6,262 bases of DNA, from positions 1 to 6,262 of the forward strand of contig JASHRY010000184.1 in the NCBI GenBank assembly GCA_030037105.1. Reading direction: 5' to 3'. The notes under the pieces were generated by a model. It saw only the letters and a list, made by a program, of their open reading frames with translations, was not told where the DNA came from and searched no databases. A program made the position numbers and the translations under genes. The stretch's first letter is position 1. Every line of letters starts with the position of its first letter. The stretch comes from Xanthobacteraceae bacterium. GTDB lineage: Bacteria > Pseudomonadota > Alphaproteobacteria > Rhizobiales > Xanthobacteraceae. Positions 1 to 5,441 of this stretch are shown here, piece after piece.

Positions 1-529
1 CGACGTTGCTCGGCTCGCCGAGGACGCAATGGTCGAATGTTTCGCCGCGCGCGGCAGCCCAATGCAGGAGCTTCACCGTGCCGTTGACGGCGACACCCTC
101 CTCGTCGCCGGTGATGAGGAGCGAGATCGAGCCTTTTTTCGGCTTGCCGCCGTTCGCCGCGAGATGGTCGAGCGCCGCCGCGACGAAGCAGGCAATGGCG
201 CCTTTCATGTCGGCGGCGCCGCGGCCGTAAAGCACGTCGCCGGCGATCGCGCCGGCAAAGGGCGGATGCCGCCACGCCGCCTCGTCGCCCGGCGGCACCA
301 CGTCGCTGTGGCCGGCGAACATGAGATTGGGCTTGTCGGTGCCGATGCGGGCGTAAAGGTTCTCGACCGGCGCGGTGCCCGGCTCGGCAAAAGTGGTCCG
401 CTGCACGACAAATCCCGCCGGCGCCAGCAGCGCCTGCAAAAGGCTCAACGCCCCGCCTTCCTCCGGCGTGATCGACCGGCAGCGGACGAGATCGCGGGCG
501 ATGGCGACGGGATCGGCCGTCATTTGCAT
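1..529 (-). CDS. dapE: Succinyl-diaminopimelate desuccinylase, N-terminal part (cut by left window edge)
   Basis: DapE is a cytoplasmic dizinc M20-family hydrolase that splits N-succinyl-LL-2,6-diaminopimelate into succinate and LL-diaminopimelate in the lysine/peptidoglycan pathway. The reading frame stays open on the minus strand to the window edge, giving about 176 residues of a family usually near 380. Visible motifs in order are [10 protein letters not shown] (His74 and Asp76), GRGAADMKG (bridging Asp108), TGDEEG (Glu143 as general base, Glu144 as ligand) and LGEPSN (Glu172 ligand). These match the N-terminal catalytic half; the lid domain and the last His ligand lie outside. Two in-frame ATGs exist, at 529 and 523. 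A GGAG at 538-535 sits 5 nt before the first and 11 nt before the second, so I chose 529. The start follows the DUF805 stop codon by one base, so translation is probably coupled. Assignment is firm; the start is uncertain by two codons. Confidence 0.95.
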   Translation of the reverse strand, partial: MQMTADPVAIARDLVRCRSITPEEGGALSLLQALLAPAGFVVQRTTFAEPGTAPVENLYARIGTDKPNLMFAGHSDVVPPGDEAAWRHPPFAGAIAGDVLYGRGAADMKGAIACFVAAALDHLAANGGKPKKGSISLLITGDEEGVAVNGTVKLLHWAAARGETFDHCVLGEPSNV

Positions 530-530
530 C

Positions 531-959
531 TCAACTCCGGGCCAGCGGGTCCGGCCCATATTGGTTCGGCCCCGGCGTGCCCTTGCGGAAGCCGAGCTCA
601 ACCAGCAAGGCCAAGCCGAAGATCGTGAACGGCACCGCGATCACCAGCGACAACAGGCTCGGCGCCTCGTCGGTGCCGGACCATCCGAGCACCGTGAGCA
701 GGTCGAGCGCCGCGCCGGCGATGAAGAACGTGGCCAACAGCCAAACCGGCATGTTGCGATCATGGCCGCGCTTCACGGCGACGGCGAATTCCGGGTAGGT
801 GAAAGCGAGATCGACGATGGCGCCGAGACGGTCACCTTCGATCTGCTCGGCGATGAGATGACCGACGATTTCGCCGGCCGCTACCACGCCCATCGCCATC
901 CAGAATGTCTTGCGGCTGATGCGGCCGTGAAAACCATTGAAGAGATAGGCCCAGTCCAT
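531..959 (-). CDS. DUF805 family small inner-membrane protein
   Basis: This 142-residue protein has the DUF805 (YhaH-like) pattern: an N-terminal [15 protein letters not shown] segment (residues 6-20), the central [10 protein letters not shown] motif (61-70) and a C-terminal [12 protein letters not shown] tail (127-138). Hydrophobic segments at about 20-40, 72-92 and 101-122, plus a weaker one near 45-60, suggest three or four membrane helices. The family has no established biochemical role. The start lies 15 nt after the dapD stop and the stop is 1 nt before dapE, so the gene is embedded in the dap operon. I see no good Shine-Dalgarno before its ATG, which fits translational coupling to dapD. 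A link to diaminopimelate or peptidoglycan metabolism is only suggested by position. Family assignment is firm; function is unknown. Confidence 0.88.
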   Translation of the reverse strand: MDWAYLFNGFHGRISRKTFWMAMGVVAAGEIVGHLIAEQIEGDRLGAIVDLAFTYPEFAVAVKRGHDRNMPVWLLATFFIAGAALDLLTVLGWSGTDEAPSLLSLVIAVPFTIFGLALLVELGFRKGTPGPNQYGPDPLARS

Positions 960-974
960 CGGCGCGACGCAGAT

Positions 975-1853
975 TCAATCCCGCAGCAATTCGTTGATGC
1001 TGGTCTTGGCCCGCGTCTTCTCGTCGACCCGCTTGACGATGACGGCGCAGGAAAGATGGGGGCTCGCCACATTCGCGCCGGCCTCGCCGCCGCCGCGCGG
1101 CTTGCCGGGGATGCTGCCCGGCACGACCACCGAATAGGCCGGTACCTCGCCCTGAAAAACCTCGCCGCTGTCGCGATCGACGATCTTGGTCGAGGCGCCG
1201 ATGAAGACGCCCATCGCCAGCACCGAACCCTCGCGCACGATCACGCCCTCGGCGACTTCCGAGCGCGCGCCGATGAAGCAATTGTCCTCGATGACGACGG
1301 GGCCGGCCTGCAGCGGCTCGAGCACGCCGCCGATACCGGCGCCGCCGGAAATGTGGCAGTTCTTGCCGATCTGCGCGCAGGAGCCGACCGTGGCCCAGGT
1401 GTCAATCATGCTGCCCTGATCGACATAAGCGCCAAGATTGACGAAGCACGGCATCAGCACCACGCCGGGCGCAATGTAGGCGGAGCGGCGCACCACGCAG
1501 CCCGGCACGGCGCGAAAGCCGGCGGCACGGAAACGCTTGTCGTCCCAGCCGGCGAACTTCGAGGGAATTTTGTCCCACCAGGTCGCGCCACCGGGACCGC
1601 CGGCGATCACGCTCATGTCGCTCAGGCGAAACGACAGCAGCACCGCCTTCTTGAGCCATTGATTGACCTGCCAGGAGCCGTCGGCCGCCTTTTCGGCCAC
1701 ACGTGCGGCGCCGCGGTCGAGGAGGTCGAGTGCGTCCTCGACCGCCGCGCGCACGGCCCCTTCGGTCCTTGGCCCGACTTCCTCGCGCCGCTCGAAGGCG
1801 GCATCGATGGTTTCTGCAAGAATTCTGCTTCGAGACGCGGGGTCGGCTGACAT
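975..1853 (-). CDS. dapD: 2,3,4,5-tetrahydropyridine-2,6-dicarboxylate N-succinyltransferase
   Basis: DapD transfers succinyl from succinyl-CoA to tetrahydrodipicolinate, giving N-succinyl-2-amino-6-ketopimelate. It is a cytoplasmic trimer of left-handed beta-helix subunits. The 292-residue product has an alpha-helical N-terminal domain (about 1-110), hexapeptide-repeat coils (about 115-225) with the family signatures [40 protein letters not shown] and GARSEV, and the typical C-terminus [10 protein letters not shown]. Most family members are about 275-285 residues, so length agrees. I chose the ATG at 1853 because the protein then begins with the usual helical domain and an AGGGAA (1868-1863) lies 9 nt upstream. 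A longer in-frame start at 1919 would add 22 residues with no family character. It is probably the first gene of a dapD-DUF805-dapE operon with its own promoter just upstream. Highly confident. Confidence 0.97.
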   Translation of the reverse strand: MSADPASRSRILAETIDAAFERREEVGPRTEGAVRAAVEDALDLLDRGAARVAEKAADGSWQVNQWLKKAVLLSFRLSDMSVIAGGPGGATWWDKIPSKFAGWDDKRFRAAGFRAVPGCVVRRSAYIAPGVVLMPCFVNLGAYVDQGSMIDTWATVGSCAQIGKNCHISGGAGIGGVLEPLQAGPVVIEDNCFIGARSEVAEGVIVREGSVLAMGVFIGASTKIVDRDSGEVFQGEVPAYSVVVPGSIPGKPRGGGEAGANVASPHLSCAVIVKRVDEKTRAKTSINELLRD

Positions 1854-1878
1854 TAACGGGGGTTCCCTGCCGCCGCGG

Positions 1879-1907
1879 TTTGTCAGGGCGCGCCTCGGTG
1901 ATGTCAA
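1879..1907 (-). promoter_or_regulatory. Candidate sigma-70-type promoter of dapD
   Basis: On the minus strand a perfect -35 hexamer TTGACA (1907-1902) is followed after 17 nt by GACAAA (1884-1879), a 3/6 match to TATAAT. A start of transcription near 1872 would leave a leader of about 20 nt containing the dapD Shine-Dalgarno. A perfect -35 with a loose -10 is common for housekeeping promoters in alphaproteobacteria. Inferred from sequence pattern only. Confidence 0.5.
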
Positions 1908-1917
1908 GCAGGGCAAC

Positions 1918-1937
1918 ATTATTTAGCCCGAACGGGC
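1918..1937 (-). terminator. Weak hairpin followed by AT-rich tract, possible terminator of the HAD gene
   Basis: Positions 1926-1937 form the inverted repeat GCCCG-TT-CGGGC on the minus strand, realistically a 4-bp stem with a GUUC loop. It is followed by TAAATAAT (1925-1918) and lies about 28 nt after the stop of the HAD gene and just before the dapD promoter. The stem is short and the tail is A/T-rich rather than a run of T, so termination would be weak at best. Its position between two genes with a new promoter behind it is the main support. Confidence 0.3.
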
Positions 1938-1964
1938 GTAGCGGGTGAAGGCCGGGATGGCGGC

Positions 1965-2672
1965 CTAGCTATTGGGCCCGACAACAACGCGGCGCAGGAA
2001 GCCGGCGAGATCGTCGGTGACGTGATCGACGTGGGGCGCGTCGCGGCCGGCGAGTTCCCATTCCTCACGAAGAACCTTGCGGGTGCCGTCTGGCACCACC
2101 AGCACCGTGGTCATACCCAGCGCGTGCGGTACTTCGAGATTGCGGGCAAGATCCTCGAAAATCGCGGTCTTGGCTGGATCGACGCCATGTCGGGTCAGGA
2201 AGCGGTCGTAGAACTGCGGCCTGGGTTTTGGTTCGAACCCGGCCGCAGCGATATCGAAGACGGCCTCGAAGTGCCGTTCGATCTCCAGCCGGCGCATCAC
2301 CGCTTCGGCGTGCCGGCGCGTGCCGTTGGTGAGAATGAGCTTGCGGCCACGCAGCTTGACGATGGCCGCGCCGAGCGCCGGGACCGGCGTCAGCGGCGAG
2401 TAGTCGATCCTGTGCACGACATCGAGGAACTTATCGGGGTCGAGGCCATGTTCCTCCATCAACCCGCGCAGCGTCGTGCCATAGCGCTGGTAGTAATTCT
2501 TCTGCAGCCGGAACGCCTCATCCTCGGTGACGTGAAGGAAGCCGACAATGTAGGTGCGGATACGCGCATCGATCTGCCGCCAGAGATCGACGTGGTGCGG
2601 ATAGAGCGTGTTGTCGAGATCGAAGACCCAGGTCTCGACCGCATCGAAACCGCGGACGGCGCGCGCATTCAT
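1965..2672 (-). CDS. HAD-superfamily hydrolase, pyrimidine 5'-nucleotidase-like
   Basis: The product (235 residues) is a haloacid dehalogenase-fold phosphatase of the group annotated as pyrimidine 5'-nucleotidase (yeast Sdt1/Phm8-like). Members dephosphorylate nucleoside monophosphates in the cytoplasm. Motif I is FDLDNTLYP (17-25) with nucleophile Asp18 and acid/base Asp20. Motif II is LILTNG (112-117) with Thr115. Motif III Lys149 lies in EPKPRP. Motif IV is FEDLARNL (172-179) with the acidic pair Glu173/Asp174 for Mg2+. A helical cap lies between motifs I and II (about 26-100). I chose the ATG at 2672 because a GGAG (2685-2682) lies 9 nt upstream; an in-frame ATG at 2687 would add five residues but lacks a visible ribosome site. 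A HAD gene of this type upstream of dapD is, from memory, a usual arrangement in Rhizobiales. No biochemical link to lysine synthesis is evident. Exact substrate is inferred from the family only. Confidence 0.88.
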   Translation of the reverse strand: MNARAVRGFDAVETWVFDLDNTLYPHHVDLWRQIDARIRTYIVGFLHVTEDEAFRLQKNYYQRYGTTLRGLMEEHGLDPDKFLDVVHRIDYSPLTPVPALGAAIVKLRGRKLILTNGTRRHAEAVMRRLEIERHFEAVFDIAAAGFEPKPRPQFYDRFLTRHGVDPAKTAIFEDLARNLEVPHALGMTTVLVVPDGTRKVLREEWELAGRDAPHVDHVTDDLAGFLRRVVVGPNS

Positions 2673-2905
2673 CCCCGCCGACTCCATGTTGCCATACTTG
2701 CTGAAGCCCCGATCTTTGCCGAGCAGGTTTTAACAAACGGCAAGCCGGGAGCAATCGATGCGGAACGCGTTGCGTCCGTTGCGGAAGTCGGTTCCGTTTG
2801 GGGAGGCCGTCTACCTAAGTGACGCCGATCGGGGTTAGATCGCCGCCGCCTTTATAGGCGTGGCATTATGGCCGCGCATGCCTCACCGGCGGCGTAGCAA
2901 GCCGT
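2673..2905. other. Intergenic region with small inverted repeats, no gene recognised
   Basis: I find no convincing coding frame here. It would contain the 5' region of the HAD gene and the 3' region of the 77-aa gene, both on the minus strand. Visible structures are the perfect hairpin CGCCT-TTAT-AGGCG (2847-2860), CGGAA-N5-TTCCG (2782-2796), and the inverted repeat TTGCCG/CGGCAA (2716-2721 and 2738-2743) around an AT-rich loop. None is followed by a T-run on the minus strand, so none is a standard intrinsic terminator. No clear -35/-10 pair for the HAD gene was found. Confidence 0.5.
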
Positions 2906-3139
2906 TCAGCCGGCTTCCCGCCACGACGCCGCCGGCAGCAGCCCCTCGAGCGCGCCGTCATGCAGACGCACCGGGTCGCGCTCGCCCTCCATGGCAAGTC
3001 GCAGCACCGAGCGCGCCAGTTCGTCAGGTCGCACCGTCGTGTTGCCGACCGCCTTGAGCGTCAGCCACGCCTCATCGAAGGCGGTCTCCAGGACGACCAG
3101 CGTCTGCGGATCGAAAGAAGAGGTGTGGAACCCGCGCAT
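2906..3139 (-). CDS. Conserved-looking small hypothetical protein (77 aa)
   Basis: The product is a 77-residue soluble, mildly acidic protein without signal peptide or membrane segment. Its N-terminus, MRGFHTSSFDPQTLVVLETA, followed by FDEAW and later LRLAMEGERDPVRL (47-60), resembles from memory a family of short helical proteins common in Bradyrhizobium-like bacteria with the pattern 'F-D-x-x-T-L-x-x-L-E-x-x-F-D-E' then 'G-E-x-D-P'. No function is known to me. The ATG at 3139 is favoured over an in-frame ATG at 3175 because the strong purine tract AAGGAAGG (3150-3143) ends 3 nt before it and the family-like sequence begins there. It is flanked by gaps of over 200 nt on both sides and is probably transcribed alone. 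Coding reality is moderately sure; the family resemblance needs a profile search. Confidence 0.65.
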   Translation of the reverse strand: MRGFHTSSFDPQTLVVLETAFDEAWLTLKAVGNTTVRPDELARSVLRLAMEGERDPVRLHDGALEGLLPAASWREAG

Positions 3140-3142
3140 CGT

Positions 3143-3150
3143 CCTTCCTT
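3143..3150 (-). promoter_or_regulatory. Strong Shine-Dalgarno that decides the start of the 77-aa gene
   Basis: AAGGAAGG on the minus strand lies just upstream of the ATG at 3139 (3 nt from its last base, about 7 nt from its first AAGG). It contains two overlapping anti-SD matches and supports the shorter start over the ATG at 3175. Confidence 0.55.
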
Positions 3151-3238
3151 GCCACAAATCTATGGAGATGGGCATGATGGATATTGCGAAGCCTCGGCGC
3201 GAAGTTGGCCGAGTTATGACGGCTCAGTCGATTTTGAG

Positions 3239-3248
3239 TCACATGTGA
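3239..3248. repeat. Perfect 10-bp palindrome TCACATGTGA
   Basis: TCACATGTGA is identical on both strands and lies in the non-coding gap between the regulator gene and the 77-aa gene, directly abutting a strong hairpin (3248-3273). On the minus strand it is about 100 nt upstream of the 77-aa gene start, a possible operator position. No regulator can be named from it. A 10-bp palindrome can also occur by chance. Confidence 0.3.
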
Positions 3249-3273
3249 ACGGCGCGGCGTCACGCCGGCCGTT
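3248..3273 (-). terminator. Strong GC-rich hairpin downstream of the regulator gene, possible terminator
   Basis: AACGGC (3248-3253) pairs with GCCGTT (3268-3273), and CGGCG (3255-3259) pairs with CGCCG (3263-3267) around the loop TCA. This makes an 11-bp stem with one bulged base at 3254. It lies about 100 nt beyond the stop of the minus-strand GntR gene. Neither side has a proper T-run, so it may be a pause site, an RNA-stabilising 3' end or a Rho-assisted terminator rather than a textbook intrinsic one. A second, weaker hairpin is CTCGGC-N9-GCCGAG at 3193-3213. Confidence 0.35.
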
Positions 3274-3371
3274 GATCGTGGAGCCTTGGGAGACCCGGGT
3301 GGCTAACTTCAGGTTCACGCCGGCGTCATCGCCGGAGTTGAAATGCAACCAACTGACCGAAGCTCATGTCC

Positions 3372-4037
3372 TTATTCGCCGAGGATCTTGTTCCGCAAGG
3401 TGATGATGTGCTGGTGGAGCGCGGAGCGCGCACCTTCCGCGTCACGGTCCTTGAGTGCGGCGAAGACGGCTTCATGTTGAGCGTCGTAGAGATGCTGCAA
3501 TTCGCTCGTCATGGTCCGTTGCTTGAGTCGAGACCAAAGGCGCTGCTGGCGAACGGCATTGATTGCAGCGCAATATTCGATCAGCAGTGCGTTCTTGGCG
3601 GCGCGCATGATCGCGAGGTGGAAGCGAGCATCCCATACCTCGCGCGCCGGCAAATCTCGTGCGGCGGCGGTTTGCTGACACGCCTGGCGGATGGTGTCGA
3701 GTTCTTCGGCCGATGCTCGAGCCGCTGCCAGAGCCGCGCCCTGTGGCTCGAAGATCAGGCGCACCTCCAACAGATCGGCAGGGCTCGCCTGTTCCATGCG
3801 CGCGCTAATCAAATGGGTGGCAGGAATCGCACGCTCGGAAACGAAAGTGCCACGACCGACGTGACGCGTCAGCCGCCCCTGTTGCTCAAGAAGCTTGAGT
3901 GCTCTGCGCACTGTGTTGCGTGCAATTCTGTGTTGCTCTGCCAACGCGCGCTCTGTCGGCAGACGCTCGCCCGTCAGCCACGCACCATCGTCGATCATGT
4001 GGGAAAGGTTGGCGGCAAGGTCGTAGGAAGATCCCAT
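3372..4037 (-). CDS. GntR-family transcriptional regulator, FadR/FCD subfamily
   Basis: This 221-residue DNA-binding protein has an N-terminal winged helix-turn-helix (about 5-68) with the GntR hallmark LPTERALAEQHRIARNTVRR (27-46), then LLEQQGRLTRHVGRGTFV. A C-terminal all-helical FCD ligand domain covers about 88-212. The FCD metal-site residues are visible: Asp136 and His140 in DARFH, His188 in QHEAV and His210 in HQHI. Such regulators usually repress a neighbouring catabolic or uptake operon until a small, often carboxylated, effector binds. The gene is divergent from the BMP importer operon, with 279 nt between the starts. The ATG at 4037 is preferred; a TTG at 4058 would add seven residues but would run into the candidate operator at 4057-4074. 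The Shine-Dalgarno is only a GGA 7 nt upstream. Target and effector are inferred from position, not shown. Confidence 0.92.
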   Translation of the reverse strand: MGSSYDLAANLSHMIDDGAWLTGERLPTERALAEQHRIARNTVRRALKLLEQQGRLTRHVGRGTFVSERAIPATHLISARMEQASPADLLEVRLIFEPQGAALAAARASAEELDTIRQACQQTAAARDLPAREVWDARFHLAIMRAAKNALLIEYCAAINAVRQQRLWSRLKQRTMTSELQHLYDAQHEAVFAALKDRDAEGARSALHQHIITLRNKILGE

Positions 4038-4056
4038 GGTCGCATCCGATGATTTC

Positions 4057-4074
4057 AATAGGCAGATACCAATT
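4057..4074. promoter_or_regulatory. Candidate operator: imperfect palindrome upstream of the regulator gene
   Basis: AATAGGCAGATACCAATT has matching arms AAT-N-GG and CC-N-ATT around a 6-nt centre; 6 of 9 base pairs are symmetric. It lies 20-37 nt upstream of the regulator ATG, in the position expected for autorepression. GntR dimers bind short palindromes of about this size, but the site lacks the exact GT-N-AC core of the FadR subfamily. Pattern-based only. Confidence 0.3.
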
Positions 4075-4079
4075 TAGCG

Positions 4080-4108
4080 CCAATCCGACGAAACGCAACG
4101 CCTGTCAA
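4080..4108 (-). promoter_or_regulatory. Possible promoter of the GntR regulator gene
   Basis: On the minus strand a perfect TTGACA (4108-4103) lies about 70 nt upstream of the regulator ATG. At 17 nt spacing the -10 is GATTGG (4085-4080), only 2/6 to consensus, so the call depends almost entirely on the -35. If used, the transcript would start near 4073, inside the palindrome at 4057-4074. Confidence 0.25.
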
Positions 4109-4148
4109 GTGCTCAATAAAAGAAAAGAAATGGCGATAAACATCAAAA

Positions 4149-4159
4149 TGGTTTGACTC
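4149..4159. promoter_or_regulatory. Candidate FadR-type operator half-match overlapping the importer promoter
   Basis: TGGTTTGACTC fits five of the six fixed positions of the TNGTNNNACNA pattern described for FadR-subfamily GntR regulators, with the core GT-TTG-AC centred at 4154. It overlaps the -35 hexamer TTGACT (4153-4158), so a bound repressor would block polymerase. It is short and could be a coincidence with the -35 element itself. Confidence 0.3.
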
Positions 4160-4181
4160 ATTCCCGGCCGCGTTGAAGAAT
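4153..4181 (+). promoter_or_regulatory. Candidate promoter of the BMP importer operon
   Basis: TTGACT (4153-4158) and AAGAAT (4176-4181) are separated by 17 nt and match the sigma-70 consensus at 5/6 and 4/6 positions. An A-rich stretch upstream (about 4116-4148) could act as an UP element. A start near 4188 would give a leader of roughly 130 nt. A second overlapping possibility is TTGAAG (4173-4178) with CATAAT (4197-4202) at 18 nt spacing, starting near 4209. Confidence 0.45.
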
Positions 4182-4227
4182 AACTTAAATATGGCTCATA
4201 ATTGGATGATTAATGGTTCAGAGATGG

Positions 4228-4242
4228 GCTTACGATTTAAGC
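4228..4242 (+). repeat. Inverted repeat GCTTA-N5-TAAGC in the importer leader
   Basis: GCTTA (4228-4232) and TAAGC (4238-4242) are perfect inverted arms around CGATT. The element lies downstream of both candidate promoters and 75 nt before the binding-protein start. It could be a short RNA hairpin or another operator for the divergent regulator; the sequence does not decide. Confidence 0.3.
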
Positions 4243-4305
4243 GCACGTCCACAAACACGGAATCGCTCAGAGCCAAAGACGCTTCACGGTCCTTAACGCA
4301 AACGC

Positions 4306-4310
4306 AGGAG
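4306..4310 (+). promoter_or_regulatory. Shine-Dalgarno that decides the BMP gene start
   Basis: AGGAG lies 3 nt before the ATG at 4314 and 6 nt before the ATG at 4317. The spacing favours 4317. It also argues against any start further upstream, such as the TTG at 4173, whose extra sequence is not signal-peptide-like. Confidence 0.7.
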
Positions 4311-4316
4311 ATAATG

Positions 4317-5408
4317 ATGACGCTTCCAAGGTTGTCGCCGACAATGGCCAGAATTCTGCTGGCGGGTGCGGCGTTAGGAGCTTCGCTTGCAGTTGCCGAT
4401 GCCGACGAGATCAAAGCGGCATTCATCTACTCCGGGCCGGTCGGCACGCCGGGCTGGACCAATCAGCAGGATCTCGGCCGTCGCTGTCTGGCGGCGGACG
4501 GCGTGAAGACCGCTTTCGTCGACAAGGTGCCGGAAAATGCAGACGTGCTGCCCGTCGAACGCGATTTCCTCAGCCAGGGATATAACGTGATCTTCGCTGA
4601 CGGTTTCGGCTATCAGCCTTTCACGCAGCAGCTGGCAAAGCAGAATCCCGATAAGTTCTTTGTCGGCGTTGCACCCAACATCGCGCCGGCTCCCAACATC
4701 ATCGACCTTTATGGGAAGCTGTGGGACGGTCGTTACCTGACCGGGCTGATTGCGGGAACGATGACCAAGTCCAACACGATTGGTTTTGTGGCGGCGGAGC
4801 CGATTCCGACGGTCATCGCCGGCATCAATGCCTTCACTCTAGGGGTACGCGCGGTCAACCCCAAGGCGAAGGTCAAACTCCTTTGGACCCTGTCTTGGTT
4901 CGATCCCCCGGCGGAGAAGCAGGCCGCGGTCTCGCTGGTTCAGGCCGGAGCCGACGTCGTGGCGCAGCACCAGGATTCCCCGGCGCCGGTGCAAGGCGCT
5001 TCTTCCAACGGTGCTTGGGCGATCGGATCGGAATCGGATCTGACCTCGTTCGCTCCGGACAAATATCTGACCGGGACCGTCTGGAATTGGTGTCCGCTCT
5101 ATCGTGGCGTCATCGCCAGCATCCGGGACCATACCTTCAAGCCTGGCATGAAATATGGCGGGCTCGACGATGGCACGGTGACGCTCGCGCCGCTTAACAA
5201 GGCAGTGCCCGCAAGCGTTCGCGAACTTATCGACACGCGCCGCGCCGGGATCGCCGCCGGTAAATTTGATTACTGGAAGGGTCCGCTCAAGGACAACCAG
5301 GGCAAAGTTGTTGTTGCTGAGGGCCACACCATCTCTGGCCCTGCCGATATCGGCCATATGAATTGGTTGGTGGACGGTGTCGTCGGGAGCATTCCACGTG
5401 GCAAGTGA
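4317..5408 (+). CDS. BMP-family ABC transporter substrate-binding protein (periplasmic)
   Basis: This 363-residue protein is a basic membrane protein (BMP/PnrA/Med)-type periplasmic binding protein that would deliver its ligand to an ABC importer. It begins with a signal peptide: a basic N-region, hydrophobic LLAGAALGASLAVA (14-27) and a likely cut near ADA-DE (28-31). No lipobox cysteine is seen, so it should be a soluble periplasmic protein. The mature part shows the family landmarks AAFIYSGPVGTPGWTNQQDL (34-53), VIFADGFGYQPF (91-102), LIAGTMTKSNTIGFVAAEPI (144-163), GINAFTLGVRAVNP (169-182), WFDPPAEKQAA (194-204), GADVVAQHQDSPAP (211-224), GPLKDNQGK (322-330) and the C-terminal HMNWLVDGVVGSIP. 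BMP proteins with known ligands bind nucleosides or related compounds, but this subfamily is broad and the ligand is not readable here. The next gene encodes the ATPase 33 nt downstream. Family call is firm; substrate unknown. Confidence 0.93.
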   Translation: MTLPRLSPTMARILLAGAALGASLAVADADEIKAAFIYSGPVGTPGWTNQQDLGRRCLAADGVKTAFVDKVPENADVLPVERDFLSQGYNVIFADGFGYQPFTQQLAKQNPDKFFVGVAPNIAPAPNIIDLYGKLWDGRYLTGLIAGTMTKSNTIGFVAAEPIPTVIAGINAFTLGVRAVNPKAKVKLLWTLSWFDPPAEKQAAVSLVQAGADVVAQHQDSPAPVQGASSNGAWAIGSESDLTSFAPDKYLTGTVWNWCPLYRGVIASIRDHTFKPGMKYGGLDDGTVTLAPLNKAVPASVRELIDTRRAGIAAGKFDYWKGPLKDNQGKVVVAEGHTISGPADIGHMNWLVDGVVGSIPRGK

Positions 5409-5441
5409 GTGGCAGAGGCATTGAATGCCTCCAGCACAGGA

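Larger units (their letters stand above)
3140..3371. other. Intergenic region between regulator and 77-aa gene
   Basis: No coding frame with a plausible start and composition was recognised in these 232 nt. The region contains the ribosome site of the 77-aa gene, the 3193-3213 hairpin, the TCACATGTGA palindrome and the 3248-3273 hairpin, listed separately where they are strong enough. No clear minus-strand promoter for the 77-aa gene was found. Confidence 0.5.

Noticed and set aside
375..1850. 491-aa open frame on the plus strand, antisense to dapE, DUF805 and dapD
   Set aside because: It mirrors three well-recognised genes, has a His/Arg/Ala/Asp-rich composition typical of a GC-rich antisense shadow, and shows no domain.
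2022..2822. 266-aa open frame on the plus strand, antisense to the HAD gene
   Set aside because: It covers a gene with all four HAD motifs; the antisense product shows no recognisable motif.
2707..2834. 8-bp inverted repeat CCCCGATC / GATCGGGG, 112 nt apart
   Set aside because: Too short and too distant in GC-rich DNA to suggest a mobile element; no transposase and no target duplication are seen.
2847..2860. CGCCT-TTAT-AGGCG as terminator of the 77-aa gene
   Set aside because: The stem is only 5 bp and no T-run follows on the minus strand.
3366..4052. 228-aa open frame on the plus strand, antisense to the GntR regulator
   Set aside because: It has the same extent as the regulator, but only the minus strand gives a helix-turn-helix and FCD metal residues.
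4173..4316. 48-residue N-terminal extension of the BMP protein from a TTG
   Set aside because: AGGAG at 4306-4310 and the signal peptide place the start at 4317; the extension also covers the candidate promoter region.
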